Source of the DNA: Candidatus Termititenax aidoneus
Lineage (GTDB): Bacteria; Margulisbacteria; Termititenacia; Termititenacales; Termititenacaceae
Assembly (NCBI GenBank): GCA_003864455.1
Contig: BGZN01000012.1
Location: forward strand, 1-41,958
Length of the DNA stretch: 41,958 nt
Direction: 5' to 3'
Shown: one piece after another, positions 41,372 to 41,958 of the stretch
How positions within the stretch are numbered: the stretch's first letter is position 1
Layout of the letters: each line of letters begins with the position of its first letter
Made by a program: the position numbers and the translations under genes
Notes under the pieces: model-generated
The model's database searches: none
Seen by the model: the letters and a program-made list of their open reading frames with translations, nothing else
Told to the model about the DNA's origin: nothing

Positions 41372-41958
41372 CTATTCCAGATCGTCCCATAGTTTGGCCA
41401 ATTTCAAGAGACAAGACCAAAAAATATCAGCAGTATTTTTATCCGCAAGATAACAACAGCAATAAAGCCAAAAAGAGTAAAGTTCGGGCAGTAGTTTTTC
41501 GATTTGTTCCTGCAAAGTAAGCGTTTCTCCCAGACAGTCATAAACCGCCATCTCTTTCTTATAAAAGGAAAAATCAGCCCAAGCCTGGTCTGTCTCGTCA
41601 ACGGCCAAATAAGCCTCGCCCCGCTTGCGAAAAATCTCTAAACTAATACCGACTCCCGCCGCGCAGGTCTCCACAGCCAAAGTACAATATTCGATTATTT
41701 TTAAATTGTCTTGAAGGCGCTCCGCCGCCTCAATAGCCAGCAAAATAGCTTTATATTTTAAGGAGGCGGCAGTTTGTTTAGAAATGTCTAATTGGTCAAA
41801 TAACGGCAATATTTCGGCGAGCTGTTTTTCCGCTGTTGTATAGTCGGCCTTGTCCATAGCCGCATTAACAGTAGAAACGGTTGAACACAATTGCTTAACA
41901 ATTGTATCGCTGGATCTATCCGGGCAAACATTATGTAACTGACCGCCAAAAACTGGAA
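41372..41958 (-). CDS. TPR-like helical protein (5' end beyond window)
   Basis: The frame stays open to the right edge (visible part ~195 residues, N-terminus missing). Helical pairs such as DKADYTTAEKQLAEILPLF, LKIIEYCTLAVETC and RKRGEAYLAVDETDQAWADF follow the small/large residue spacing of tetratricopeptide repeats. The C-terminus is Cys/Trp-rich (FWLYCCCYLADK). TPR proteins are protein-binding scaffolds; no partner can be named. Confidence 0.65.
   Translation of the reverse strand, partial: PVFGGQLHNVCPDRSSDTIVKQLCSTVSTVNAAMDKADYTTAEKQLAEILPLFDQLDISKQTAASLKYKAILLAIEAAERLQDNLKIIEYCTLAVETCAAGVGISLEIFRKRGEAYLAVDETDQAWADFSFYKKEMAVYDCLGETLTLQEQIEKLLPELYSFWLYCCCYLADKNTADIFWSCLLKLAKLWDDLE

Overview
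The window (about 42 kb, moderate GC) comes from a bacterium with an outer membrane, or at least an elaborate cell surface. It combines ordinary bacterial housekeeping genes (aroE, ahcY, uvrB), a sigma-54 activator, several secreted beta-rich proteins and a small histone-fold protein. Translation starts fall into two classes. One has a clear AGGAG-type Shine-Dalgarno. The other has a -10 box 6-8 nt before the ATG, which implies leaderless mRNAs. I cannot place the organism firmly; an uncultured phylum such as Margulisbacteria, Elusimicrobiota or Omnitrophota is only a guess.

Layout. (1) 1-8587, minus strand: a 2211-residue multidomain protein with no signal peptide (EF-hand, helical region, cadherin/Ig-like repeats, C-terminal strand-rich barrel-like domain), followed 16 nt later by a secreted protein that leaves the window on the left. 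(2) 8816-12319: a caspase-fold lipoprotein, then an island of toxin-antitoxin-type genes. These are an MNT/HEPN pair, a small antitoxin-like gene with a truncated GNAT, a zeta-like kinase with a 57-residue partner, and an orphan antitoxin. Three copies of a short repeat punctuate the island. (3) 12428-16713: an M23 peptidase overlapping aroE, a hairpin repeat, the histone-fold gene, a shared terminator, a DUF374 acyltransferase, and a divergent GAF/AAA+/Fis sigma-54 activator. (4) 16727-22209, minus strand: a second signal-less strand-rich protein, ahcY, two hairpin repeats, and a PfkB kinase likely to act on adenosine. (5) 22306-36061, plus strand: a six-gene cluster that I do not recognise as any described system. 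(6) 36097-41958: a secreted beta-helix protein, convergent uvrB, a vapBC pair with a visible operator, and a TPR-like gene cut by the right edge.

The cluster in (5) is the best candidate for an undescribed system. It has two adjacent MinD/ParA-type ATPases, two paralogous single-pass membrane proteins sharing a C-terminal 'RYSS-Y' domain, an Ala-rich repeat coiled-coil protein, and a 1880-residue protein with a long coiled coil, a 16-17-residue tandem repeat and a C-terminal barrel-like domain. I infer an envelope-spanning or polar surface structure positioned by the ATPases. No member has a recognisable Sec signal peptide.

A separate find is a family of intergenic hairpins (14058, 21013, 21117). 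They share a TATTTTGCC/GGTAAAGATA collar, while their outer arms differ between copies yet stay self-complementary.
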